A stretch of DNA of 64,000 nucleotides from assembly GCA_903813345.2 (NCBI GenBank), contig CAIIXF020000009.1:310001-374000 (forward strand), written 5' to 3'. Numbering within the stretch: position 1 is the first letter of the stretch; the number at the start of each line of letters is the position of its first letter. Below are positions 33,675-44,579 of this stretch, in pieces. The position numbers and the translations under genes were made by a program. The DNA comes from Owenia fusiformis (Eukaryota > Annelida > Polychaeta > Sabellida > Oweniidae). The notes below the pieces were generated by a model. That model saw nothing but the letters and a program-made list of their open reading frames with translations. It searched no databases and was not told the origin of the DNA.

Positions 33675-33803
33675 CTGATCCCTAATATCCAGGGTAATTC
33701 TGCCATCAAAATGGACAACGCACCATACCACAGCTGCATGACAGAAGACAGTAAGTGCCCCACAACAAGTTGGAGGAAAGGAGCCATACAAGAATGGTTA
33801 ACA
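33675..33803 (+). pseudogene. DDE transposase fragment (DNAPYHS type)
   Basis: The frame LIPNIQGNSAIKMDNAPYHS, then PTTSWRKGAIQEWL, is a well-known block around the second catalytic Asp of a Tc1/mariner-related DDE family (xxMDNAPYHS...PTxxxxKxxIxxWL). A stop precedes it and a stop follows, so only about 43 residues survive. Longer minus-strand frames over the same bases are shadows. Confidence 0.65.
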
Positions 33804-33976
33804 TGAAAAGGAACAATTAGATACTACACACATTATAATAAAAACAAAGCATTTATAATGAAATGTAACTTAAGCTATACCATATTTTTCACATTAATCA
33901 AGCATTTATTATTATTACTTAAAAGATAAACATGAACAAATAAAGAACCCATCTATCATGTCTATAGACCTTTAAG

Positions 33977-34700
33977 AATAACACTAACACATATGCCTGG
34001 TTGAACATATTAGACAAACCAACTTATGGAAATGTCCAAGGAGGGTGGACTGATGTAACAATACAGGAACTGAAAGCATTTATTGGATCCAGATACTGGT
34101 CAACTCAAACCCTCTATAATGGCCTTTGGGCTGGCCGCTTCTTAGCTAGAGACCTTTTCATGTCAATTCTCACATTTCTGCATGTTACTGACCCTCTGAG
34201 TGAAATTCCACATGAACAGGATAAGCTACGTAAAGTTAGAAATCTTATTGATCATATCAAAAACATCAGTGTTGAACTATAAAAAGCCAGCCAGCAGGTG
34301 TCAGTAGATGAGAGAATGGTGCGATCGAAGCACAGATCCGGATTCCGTTAGTTCAACAAGGATAAGTCATGTAGGTTTGACCTCAAATTATTTGTATTAG
34401 CAGAAAGTACAACAAGATACACACTGAAGTTTAAAGTGTATACAGGAAAAAACAATGAGCCTATTGGTCCCAATGGTTTGGCTTATGATAGGGTTGATGG
34501 AATGCCTGTTAAATCAAGGTTATCAGGAGTTTATTATCAATTATCACAATAATTGGTATAGCAGTGTTCCATTGGCAGATGATCTTTTTGCCTGCTGTAC
34601 TAATTCTTGTGGGACAATTAGGGATAACCGGAAGGGCTCCCCACAAGAACTGAAAAACAAGTGGCATGGTGTAAAGAGAGGTACAACCTCGTTAAATGAA
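33977..34700 (+). pseudogene. piggyBac transposase fragment, several breaks
   Basis: PiggyBac-type (PGBD) DDE transposase, which inserts at TTAA. The reading starts NTYAWLNILDKPTYG, then GGWTDVTIQELKAFIG, YWSTQTLYNGLW, and FLHVTDPLSEIP. After a frame change comes VSVDERMVRSKHRSGFR with the first catalytic Asp, then LKLFVLAESTTRYTLKFKVY and TGKNN. After another shift: NNWYSSVPLADDLFACCTN then CGTIRDNRKGSP. The order matches the family. The normal D-N-F/W-Y motif reads NYHNNWY here, so a catalytic Asp is lost as well. The N-terminus, the Cys-rich end and the terminal repeats are not seen. Confidence 0.8.
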
Positions 34701-35107
34701 AATGTTGGTCCTGTTGGTGTAATTTTTCAATTTGTATTTTGTAAATCTTTATTACAGTTTTTATTTATTTTTTGATGTTGCTTCCATTTTAGGGAATTGT
34801 TTGGCTGGCCTTACAGCCTTAGAATATACTGTAACCCCTCTTTTGATAGGTACACAAACACGAGAGTTAAGACACATCTTTCAGCTCAATTAGTAATCTT
34901 TGAGGACACTCATAGGAGGTAAATGCAGTATATGAGGCTTGCAAAGAGAAAACCTGCTGAATATGGCTAGTGACTCTTGTAACTTTATTCAGCGTAATAT
35001 GTGTCTTTTCAAAAAGTACTGCTTGCACAAGGACAACTTTTTTCATTCAGTATAATAAATCTGTTTATACCTTGCTCAGTTGTAAAAGACAGTGTTTTGG
35101 GATTTGT
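34701..35107. other. no supported gene
   Basis: No clear piggyBac C-terminus; stop-rich and A+T-rich. Confidence 0.4.
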
Positions 35108-36668
35108 CACTGAATTATTGCTTAATGTAATTGCTTATTGTTATTACTTACTATTAAGTCTGTTTCCTCTACTCCATTCTAATCTCTTATTTAAAGTATC
35201 ATTATTAGTATACCAATCAACTAGATGATTATTAAGTGTGGTATAAAAAATTTATGATCATATTAAACTCATCTGTTCCAGGGATATCAATGACTGGAGT
35301 AAGATACAGGGTGTAATTTATTTCTCTTTATTGTCCAAAGCATGATAGTCAGAAATTAAAGTTTAAAAGAAGTCAGGTGGCTGAGTATTGTGGGAATAAA
35401 AACAACAAAGGAAGCCAAGGACCCCCAATTTTAGGTGTCTCCAGAATCAGCACTTTGTCGGCTTTGTTCTTTAATGAATCTTCAAATTGAATTCCTATTA
35501 ACAGTAGGAATACATAATGCGGAAATGCCCAGGTTTCTGCAGCATGATTCACTTAAAAAACATCAACAGGAGAGATTGAGTATGATCTTGGTCCTGATGT
35601 CTCTACCGACGATGTTGCACTCTGCATCTGATTATGCTCAGAAGAATAAAAATGCGAAATTCATTAACCCAATCCAAAAACAAGATTGGTTAAAATCCCT
35701 AGATCAGAGTGGGGGAGAAAGAAAAATGTGCAGTTCAGTTATAAAAGAAATAAGGTTGCAATATGCATTAATATTTTAATAAGTATATTTAATAAGTATC
35801 AACAAAACATAGAAAAGCATATGTGGTTTTGAACCCTTATTATGCATATCATTTGTTTTACGCATCAACAAAGGCAAGTTAAACACAGATGTTTCTAATA
35901 GTTTTTGGCTCACACAGTGAGCCTATGGTTGATTAATAGTGTCTCATGACCCAATGCTGGCCAAGGGCTTTATGAATAATTGTATAATATGTATGAATAA
36001 TAATATATCTGTGACATTTGTGAAATAAAAAACAATACAATACATACAACTTACCAAATCGGAGTATGATCTAACTTATACCAGAAGGGACCTTACCAAA
36101 TGGGGAAGGTAAGTCACCAAGTGTTGAACCTAGGGTTCATACAGATCAGGTGTAACATACCAGTAGGATACAAACTATATAAGACTGTCACCACATCCAA
36201 CTGAAAACCCCATTTAGGCCCAACTTCAATGCAATAGAAATACAAGAAGTGTACATGAAGAAATGTATTGTAGAACTGAATTTGATGATAAATAAATGGT
36301 AAAGCATCAATCAATCAATAAATTTATGAACCACACAATTAGGTTTCAACAAAGTTCTGTGAGCACCAAGGAATACCACGAAGAGATGGATTTAGAGAGG
36401 TAGGAAGGAACTTATCTTAAAATTTAAGACTGTATTATACCATATGTGTAGACTGAATATATCATTCATATGTAGGCAAAATCGCTTTTCGATCAATGAG
36501 CACCAAAGCGTATCATGAAGAAATGGATTCTGAGAGCTAGGAAAAATGTGTATCAAAATTAAATAAAGTTAAAAGTGTAGACTGAATATACCGTTTGTAT
36601 GTGGGCAACATTTCTTTTTCAATCAGTGAACAACAAAGTATCACAAAGAGATGGATTTTGAGAGGTAG
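35108..36668 (+). repeat. 1.5-kb dispersed repeat, copy 2 (uninterrupted)
   Basis: Matches copy 1 throughout and preserves the empty insertion site around ATTAAACT (35262). A 114-codon frame at 35435-35779 (for example MPRFLQHDSLKKHQQERLS) is open in this copy but broken in copy 1 by a 45-base loss; no domain recognised. It ends with three 125-bp subrepeats and runs straight into the zinc-finger-linker array. Confidence 0.8.
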
Positions 36669-36689
36669 GAAAAATTAATATTTAAATTA

Positions 36690-37300
36690 TCAACAAATTC
36701 ACACTTGAATGGCCTTTCTCCAGAGTGACAAAATATAAAATGATCTACATATTCACATTTGAATGGCCTTTCTCCAGTGTGACAAAATATAAAATGATCA
36801 GCACATTCACATTTAAATGGATTTTCTCCAGTATGACAATATATGAAAATAAAAATAATAAAAATGATGGACAAATTCACATTTGAATGGCTTTTCTCCA
36901 GTGTGAAAAATATAAAGTGATCAGCAAATTCACATTTGAATGGCTTTTCTCCAGTATGACAAAATATAAAAAAATGATCAACATATATTTAAATGGCTTT
37001 CCTCCAGTTGACAAAATATAAAGTGATCTACATATTCACATTTAAATGGATTTTCTCCTGTATGAAAAAAAAACTTAAAATAATCTACATGTTCACATTT
37101 GAATGGATTTTGACCCCGGAGGCCTTTGTCCGCTGTGACAAAATATAAAAAATATAAAATGATCTATACATTCACATTTAAATTGCTTTTCTCCAGTATA
37201 ATGATATATAAAAATATAAACGATCTACATATTCACATTTGCAAGGCCTTTATTGTGACAAAATATAAAGTGATCTGCATATCCACATTTAAATGGCTTA
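36690..37300 (-). repeat. 18-residue zinc-finger-linker array 1
   Basis: About ten copies of a unit near 54 bp which, on the minus strand, reads VDHFIFCHTGERPFKCEY. HTGERPFKCE is the hallmark linker and first Cys of C2H2 finger arrays. A normal finger repeat is 28 codons (84 bp). Here ten codons, including one Cys and the first His, are missing from every unit, so no zinc can be held in the normal way. Some units keep frame (36641-36880); others have indels. It probably arose by amplifying a deleted finger. Confidence 0.75.
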
Positions 37301-38399
37301 AATTTCTCACAACGGAAGTTACAAAGGAACACCAGAGGGTGCATGCAGTTTGACTTCCTCTTTCGCAGCCCGCCAAAATCAGCAGCTGGAGCAAATACCA
37401 GAGTAAAGATTTGAAGTTGTTTTCATACAAACAACTTGATGGTAAGCAGGTAGTTAGTTTAGGGTCTGATGGACCTGGAGTTAATTGTTAGTTTGTTTTA
37501 GTGTTGTTATTATAAAAATTAACCCACTACCATCTCCATCAGCCTCCATGGAGTAAAATGTTACATTGGGTGTGTCAATTGCCTCCCACAAATAGAAGTA
37601 CGTTCAAGATAATGGGACTAATACAACATAGGACAGATTAAGGGGAGTATTCAGTTTGGAGTCACAAGGTCATAGGTGAGTTGATGAGGTTATTCAAAGT
37701 TGTTTGGCTCTTTAAGAGTAACAGAAGTGAGTGAGCAACTCCTCAGTCCACAGGATTTTTGAAGATTGGGCAGTATCATGCTGTCAAAAGGTACCATGCC
37801 TTGATGTATCTCCCTTGGTGTTCTGGCCTTAGATTGTGATTTGGTACTTGAATGGTGTGGAGGGGGTATTGGACAACGTTTCCTTGAATTATGTTTCAGT
37901 ATATTTGGGGTTTATTTTCCTTATGACTGGTTTACTCTTAGATGTCTTCTTTTTATTGCTGTATTCTGTAACCATTTTGGTATTTTCCGGTTGGACCTTG
38001 TGCATACATTTGAACCCATTATTCACAATTGAAATTCTTTTCTCCAGTATGACTTAATATAAGTGATCTGCACATAAGAGTCACATATCCATAAAGTTTG
38101 GATAAAATATTCACCATAATAAGGAAATTTGTTGATGGTCTAGTTTGAGGTGAGGGAAAAACTAATTATAGACACTGCATCTTCTTGAAATAAAAAAGTA
38201 TGTCCATTATTTGTGAACCTTCACACCTGAAATTCTTTTCTCCAGTATGATACAATATAAAGTGATCTGCCAACACTATCATAAAAATGCATTTTTAACT
38301 AATAAAATGTTTACTACCATGATAAAAATGCAAACAAATTAAAAAAAACTATCATATTTACTTCATGTAAAATCAATTGGAACCAATTTTAGCATGCAT
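37301..38399. other. no supported gene; solo linker units
   Basis: Single zinc-finger-linker units occur near 38030-38060 and 38226-38262 (AAATTCTTTTCTCCAGTATG). The overlapping frames at 37836-38057 have no motif. Confidence 0.45.
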
Positions 38400-39135
38400 T
38401 TTCCTTCTAAAGGAGGGGGGAAATTAGTGCAAAAGATTTTGGACAGTCATATGTTTGATTTTGGTCATTTCCTGGGGATTTAAACAGGTGCATATGTTAG
38501 GCGAATGCATTACCTCCAGGAAAATCACTTCTCGAGATGATAAAATAATTTTGACTTTGAGACAGGGTAGATGCAAACAACCCACCCAAATGTTTTTTTC
38601 TGAAATGTTTTCCTGATTTTCAACCCCTTCCATCCCTGCTTTTTTAATTTTTCTTGCATCATTTTGTTGCGTTTTGACACACAGTTAATCCCTTAAAGGG
38701 AATAAATGATTCCTTCTAGATAAAGTGGAAAACAATATTTCCCATGTTATTTTCCCCTTGGGAAAAATCATTGCTTTCAGCTAAGTTTGGTCACCCATAA
38801 TGGGTATCTTTAAAACCACTGAAGGAATCACTTATTCCTTTAAAGTGGTTAACTATGTGTCAAAATGCAACATACTGATGCAAGATAAATTAAATAAAAA
38901 AGCAGGGATGGAAGGGGTTGAAAACAAGGAAAACATTTCAGAAAAAATATGTGGGTGGGTTGTTTGCATCTACCCTGTCTCAAAGTCCAAATTATTTTAT
39001 CCTCTCTAAAAGTGACTTTCCTGGGGGTAATGCATTGGCCTAACATATGCAATTGTTTAAATCCATCCTCAGAAAATGACCAAAATCCAACATATGACTG
39101 TCCAAAATCTGTTGCGCTAATTTCCCTCCTCCTTT
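38400..39135. repeat. large imperfect palindrome, arms about 325 bp
   Basis: The left arm (about 38400-38725) and right arm (about 38812-39135) are reverse complements with roughly one change per ten bases. For example GGGGAAATTAGTGCAAAAGA with TTTTGGAC pairs with GTCCAAAATCTG then TTGCGCTAATTTCCC, and CAGGGTAGATGCAAACAACC is mirrored by GGTTGTTTGCATCTACCCTG exactly. An 85-bp centre separates the arms. Could be a foldback transposon; no target duplication is clear. Frames on it are incidental. Confidence 0.85.
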
Positions 39136-39609
39136 ATCTTAGTTGACCATTGGAAATCCAGGTTTGATGGGAAAGTGGAATAAAAACACTATTAAAGAAT
39201 ATCTAACTTTGGTTGGTATTGTTCATAATTAAATTACATTTTCTTTTGACTAGCATAAAGAAGACAACCAAAGGTTGTTGAAACTGTTGCTCAGTAATTT
39301 AGTGAGTATATCTGTGTAGAGTCAAAAAAATAATAAAACATATTTCAGTCTCAGATTGTCTACAGGAAGACTCAGAAACTATTGACATTTTATTACTGGA
39401 ATGGATAGAATAAACACAACAAAGTTTACTAATGAGAGAGGAATCGTTTTAACTCATTGCTGGCCAAAGCTATTTTGGAGATTTTTAGCTGGTGACCAGC
39501 CATTTTGATGAGAAATTGAGCAAAATTGAATGTTTTCATATTAGCATAAAATGGGCTAAAATGTTTATTCCATTGTGAAGCCAATGACAATATATTTCCC
39601 CTGATTGCA
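39136..39609. other. no supported gene
   Basis: A+T-rich spacer between the palindrome and the first fragment of the VDRD/RLDIWHF gene family. Confidence 0.45.
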
Positions 39610-39835
39610 AAAGTTCCCTATCAGGCTATCAAGAGTGCAAGCAATTGATTAAAGAAATGATTAAATTACAAGGTACATCTTCAATAGAGATACAACAGTT
39701 CAAGGCAAAATACTTCTGAGAACTAAGTCTATTCAAGATGCCTTCCACAGGATTGCCCGTATGGTGATGGAGCACCCCAGACTACAACACAATACCAGGA
39801 TGCAGTTGTGACATAAACTCAAAGACTGTCATACA
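39610..39835 (+). pseudogene. C-terminal exon fragment of the VDRD/RLDIWHF family
   Basis: Matches the exon at 42655-42916 base by base in places: GAGTGCAAGCAATTGATTAA versus GAGTGCAATCGATTAATCAA, and ATGGAGCACCCCAGACTACA identical in both. It has frame breaks (stop in RLKAKYF region) and stands alone, so it is the C-terminal remnant of a separate upstream copy. It lies only 100 bp before the core exon of the next copy. Confidence 0.65.
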
Positions 39836-40456
39836 TGTGAGTACTGAGTGTGTAATTATATTATAGGTCTCTGATTCGAGGCAGCTGTCTGATTCAGTTT
39901 TCATTATCTCAAAATTATGGTATATGTGTTTCAGATCAGCAAACTATTCCATAAATTGGGTAAGATGACAGTGCATGTTGACAGTGATGTTTGGCACTTT
40001 ATTTGCAGATTGGGATGTTTGTGCAACAGCGAGACCCATGCATTGTATATCTTCTTCATGTTCTCCCTCTCTATCGCCATCTTTGAGTTTGACAAAGATG
40101 ATCTTGACCAACTGATGTCTGCCAAGCGATCCGAGATGCTACTATCTCAAGCTTATGATGTCCATAACATAACATCGGAAGGTATTATGATGAAGTGTGA
40201 CAGAAAGGAATTAGCCCGCTGCTGTCGAAGGAGAACTCACGGCACAGACATAACCTGAAAGCCTATAGAAGACCTGATTAATGAGCTCTCAGGAAAGGCC
40301 GGACTAGACACCGTAGGAGTTTGACTCCTGAACCCAGTCAGGAAGGTTAATGAATGGCAGAACCAAAAACAGCATGTTGAATGCATTCAAGACCCGTCAT
40401 TTCCCAACTGGTCACTGTACAGGGAGATCAAGACCATCATGAAGTCGAGTTCTGCT

Positions 40457-40602
40457 AAAGGTCTATATATGTACCCATAGCTCGACCAGTGTAGAATCCT
40501 TCCATTTACACATAAACCAATTCATACGAAGGTCTATATATGTACCCATAGCTCGACCAGTGTAGAATCCTTCCATTTACACATAAACCAATTCATACCA
40601 GG
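40457..40602 (+). repeat. 73-bp tandem duplication within copy A
   Basis: AAGGTCTATATATGTACCCA through CCAATTCATAC occurs twice head to tail (40459 and 40532). It covers the STSVESFHLHINQF segment, just next to the segment expanded in copy C. Confidence 0.85.
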
Positions 40603-40989
40603 TAAATTACAATATTTGTTTTATTCGCACTCTATGTTAATGCGCTGATTATGTGTGTACATGTATTTTGTTAGTTCTTATTATGCTTATGTTGACTTTC
40701 AGGAAATTCTGCCAATGCCCTGATCTTCCAAGTCTACCTCCTAGATGGAATGGCGGAACCAGGATAAAGATTTTGCAGCACACAAGTCCAGACCAACAAC
40801 ACGTGGGCTTAGGTGCTATGATCGCAAACTCATGAACACTGTAGCAGATTTGTGTTCGAGGGTTTTTACAGAACCAGTAAAGGGCATTGTGAGGCAAGAA
40901 GCAAGACCATAAACAGGTGAATATGCACTGTATCTGTGTATGCAGATATGCATGAACACTATATTTTATATATTATAATTTGATATTCT

Positions 40990-41610
40990 TCAGTGTTGAG
41001 ACTAATAAATCTCTGGAACAAACTTAGAGAAGAGGAGAGGGTAATACAGAGAATTTCAATATTTAAAACCACGATAAGGAAGAAAACAGAAGACATTTCA
41101 GAAGTTCAACACCACATCCAAACTGAACCTCGTAAACAGGAAATCTTTTTAAACCGAATAAGATGTGGTCTATACTTCAAATCTCAAAAATGTGTACGTA
41201 ATTTTACTGGCATCTCTGATAACCTTTGTATATTTCATCCTAAGATGTTTGCGCCTTTCTACAAGACGACGCGAGTTTATCGAGTCCCTTGTACAGCATA
41301 GCCTTGAGAAGCTGTTTCACCGGAGACAAGAGGATAGAATTAAGGCATTAGTGTTTGAAAATAATATGTCATTTGAAAAAGATTGTATCTTAAAAGAAAA
41401 ATTCATCAGTTTTATAATACATCAAGAAACTTAAGTGCTTCTGTTTGAAGTAGAATGTGGCTTCGTGATAAATAATGCAATTAAGCACATACATCTATGA
41501 TTTTTTATTAATGATATTATACTTAGGATGTAATTATAAATGCTAGATATTAATGTCATTGGCGCTTGGCAGCTAACTTCTTGTAAAATTGTATATAAAA
41601 TTGTTAAATA
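40990..41610 (+). other. intervening segment with two overlapping unrecognised frames
   Basis: Between two exons of copy A, frames at 40993-41301 and 41165-41434 (RRREFIESLVQHSLEKLFHR, then QEDRIKALVFENN) look protein-like and are followed by an AATAAA at about 41608. It may be a truncated retroelement tail inserted in an intron. No motif allows a name. Confidence 0.3.
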
Positions 41611-42916
41611 AAGACTAATTACAGGGGAGTTGATTGGTGTACAGTACCTCTATAGCCAGAATGGATTGGAGGTGCCTAAAGTTAAGGCAGATCTGAATGT
41701 GGATGAGGTAGATGATGTAATCATTGATGATGGCTTTGACGAACCGATGGCACAGGGTGAACTAGATGATCCAACTATCTTTGGAGTCACTGCTAACTGA
41801 CAGCCAAATGCAAAATGTAGATCACCATCTAGATCTCACGTCCACTGACACCACTGGTAGCGATTGAGCTCATTACAACATCCAAAGAGTCTGCATCATC
41901 AGCAACATCTGCACTTAGAGATACTCCACCATCATCGCTACAACTACTCCTCTAGACACCATGCCTGTCAACCACATCTTCAGAGCCTACCACGCCAACT
42001 ATGTCATCAGTAGGTTTGAATTTTATATATATTCATTTACAGGTGGAAGCCTCAAAGAGTTTGACACCCCTGATGGGAATTCCCTGGAAAACACACGAGC
42101 TCAATGAGTGCATTTCATGATATTTTTATCTACATATAAATACTGTGAATTAATTATTGTACAATCTTGTACAGCCGCTAGTTGATGCTTTTGTAGACTT
42201 GAGAGAAGTTCATGTACTATCTGATGCCAAGGTTGATGAGCTGATTGGTTTGTGGCAGAAACCACCAGCTTATGACAAGAAAAGGATTGCTGCCCCCTTG
42301 CGAACAAACATCAGGTGCCTACAATAAAGCTAAGAGAACCTTGAACCCCGGTGTGGAGACTATGGCAAGGTAACTTCATTTTCATATTATTCAGCTCCAG
42401 AGATGAAAGGGTTATTTCAATTTATTCATTTATTTTTCAGATTTGCCAGCTTAATTTTTATATTCTTGTACCATGTGCAATATATTCAATAAAATTCAAT
42501 GATAGCTATGTACTTAATCAGTGGTTATAAATGAATGCACTTTCCATTTTTTAGATGAAAAGGAGTTAAAGGGTTAATTTCATAAACATGTACATATGTG
42601 TTTTTCCCTTATAAAGTCAAACTACATTGTAAAGATGAATTTTCTTTATTTCAGACTACACAGAGGCCAGGTACTCCCGCAGACTATCCAGACTGCAGGT
42701 TATCCAGAGTGCAATCGATTAATCAAGGGAATGATTAAAAAAAGACTCATGGACATCTTCCCTAGAGATACAAGAGTTCATGGCAAAATACGACAGAGAT
42801 TTAAGCTAATTCTGGATGCTAACCACAGAGTCACCCACATGCTGATGGAGCACCCCAGACTACAACACAATGCCAAGATGCTGTTATATGACATGAGATG
42901 CACATCCAAGAAAAAA

Positions 42917-43525
42917 TAACAAGATATGCTTCAGACCTAAATTTGAAAGGATTTGTCGATTGTGGGCAAGAAAGCAAAAACATAGACAAGATAAAAAATA
43001 AAAAAGGACAAACCTATCCTTGCAAAATACATATTGCAACTAATGTATCTTGGGTTTCGATTTGCTTTCTTTCCTGTATTCAGGTAATCTTTTGGACTGC
43101 TGTTTAAAACTTACAGTAACTTCACACTGGCCTAGATTGTGAAGTCTTTTAGTGTGAACTTTGATTTTGTGCCACCTATAATGTTGACGCCATATTGGAT
43201 TAAAACAGAAGTAAAACCTATCATCAAACTCCAATTAATTCACATTGAATTCATCCAGCTACGCATTTGAAAATGTTACCAGTCATGCAAAACATTTATT
43301 TATTTATATATATATATTTCATAGTCCTCCCTCATGTAGTTTTGAAGTTCTTAAAGAATTAGTTTGAGCTGTTAACTGTCAACATTTCTACTGCAAAAAA
43401 TTTTAAATTTTAAAACAGGTCTAACGGCTCTAAAAAGGCGATGGCAAGAAGGCAGTGGCCTCTCATAGCCTGGAAAGAGGTACTGATTATTGATTGTACG
43501 CCATTTGGCATTCTAAACTGTTGAG
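42917..43525. other. no supported gene
   Basis: A+T-rich. A 43010-43080 stretch after the last copy A exon shows no matching continuation. Confidence 0.4.
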
Positions 43526-44374
43526 ATGGCTACTGTAGGAACTATCAGTCAGTTAATACAATCCCCGAGCTCCTGTTCTGAAAGTGGACAGTCAGAAAAT
43601 GATTCCATCTTAGGGGACCTGTCAATCCAAACTGACTCAACCATAAGGGACTTGTCAACATGGAGTCAAACACCAACAACCCCAAGGAATTGTGAAGTTT
43701 CAGTTAGCTCTGACCAAAGTCCCACAGCAAAATTTCTCTTTCAGTTTTATAGCAACAATCACACAAGCGACAATGGCTAATGCAACAAACAATGCTGACG
43801 GTTTCAATGCAACAAACGACATTGATGGTTTTTGGGCTGTAGGCCTGTTATCCATGCTTACTGGAAATGTCAATTTACTAACATCTTATCGACGTGCTAC
43901 GCCACTCGGCAATCTCTCGCAACTACCCTTCTATGGACCAGGTTATGGGCTTCAAACCTCTGTATACTTTCACCATCGGCTATACGGGGATGTGGACTGT
44001 GAGTCTTATTACTAACACCTTGAGACTTCAACATGAACAGTTTTTGGGACGAATTATAATTGCCATCAATCATATCCAAGAAAACAACACCAATGATCCC
44101 ACTGTTCCCTTCTACTACTCTATCCTAATGGGCCTCCCGGCGAAGTCACGGAGCCAGGTAATAATAATAGCATATCACTTACCGAATATAGCGAAAACGT
44201 TAATGCCTTATGATTAATAAATAGACAAGTCTTAATTTATGCTTTCCATTTCAGGTCAAACTTTTTGAATCCAGTTCTGATGCTCTATCAGCCTCCTTGC
44301 AAGTTCAGAATGCCAATTCAGAGGACAAGATCTACTTCTTAGTTCGAGAAATGGGGGGCAAGGCACAGACCTAA
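43526..44374 (+). CDS. unrecognised spliced gene, two to three frames
   Basis: The clearest part is 43894-44157, reading MGFKPLYTFTIGYTGMWTVS, then LITNTLRLQHEQFLGRIIIA, NHIQENNTNDPTVPFYYSIL and MGLPAKSRSQ, with a GTAATA donor. After TTTCAG at 44254 the frame continues without a break: VKLFESSSDALSASLQVQNA, then NSEDKIYFLVREMGGKAQT and a stop at 44372. Upstream, a Ser/Thr-rich ATG frame (43526-43780, MATVGTISQLIQSPSSCSES) and a frame at 43780-44015 overlap it in other phases, which suggests either a frameshifted first exon or unrelated frames. Composition is unusually protein-like and G+C-richer than its surroundings. I recognise no domain and give no function. Confidence 0.45.
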
Positions 44375-44375
44375 T

Positions 44376-44425
44376 GTTCACACTTGAATTTTTTTCTCAA
44401 GTATGACATAATATAATGTGATCTA
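44376..44425 (-). repeat. solo zinc-finger-linker unit
   Basis: TTCACACTTGAATTTTTTTC then TCAAGTATGAC ATAATATAATGTGATCTACA is one decayed copy of the 54-bp unit, right after the stop of the preceding gene. Confidence 0.5.
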
Positions 44426-44579
44426 CACATAGAAAACGTATAATAATTCATTCTACAAACAAAGATCCCTTATTTAAAGAGAGAATCAGATCTAGAGAGC
44501 AGGTCAACAAAATATTGTTTTAATTTTTGGCTCATGTCAATCCTTATCATGTGTTTTTTCCAAGTTCCCACTTTATTTC

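Larger units (their letters stand above)
39935..42916 (+). pseudogene. VDRD/RLDIWHF transposase-like gene, copy A, multi-exon, decayed
   Basis: Second largest copy of the family at 61687-63875. Exon 39935-40600 (after TTTCAG) reads VHVDSDVWHFICRLG, FEFDKDDLDQLMSAKRSEML, then CDRKELARCCRRRTHG, matching RLDIWHFMRR, DAEDLNLLKEAKRQEML and LALHCRRRTRG of copy C. Stops fall at 40256 and 40322. STSVESFHLHINQFIPG ends it at a GTAAAT donor. Exon 40703-40916 has ANALIFQVYLLDG and YDRKLMNTVADLCSRVF. Exon 41625-41800 reads GELIGVQYLYSQNGLEVPKV. Exon 42175-42369 reads LVDAFVDLREVHVLSDAKVD then ELIGLWQKPPAYDKKR. Exon 42655-42916 gives the helical C-terminus (RLIKGMIKKRLMDIFPRDTR). The N-terminal domain and the first Asp region are missing. 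The exon order shows the gene's full 3' architecture. Confidence 0.65.

Noticed and set aside
33386-33791. Minus-strand ORFs of 71 and 133 codons
   Set aside because: They overlap the plus-strand DNAPYHS transposase block and the 1.5-kb repeat; no motifs of their own.
38424-39146. Similar ORFs on opposite strands (MEGVEN..ENISEK)
   Set aside because: They are the two arms of the palindrome translated in mirror image; no independent coding evidence.
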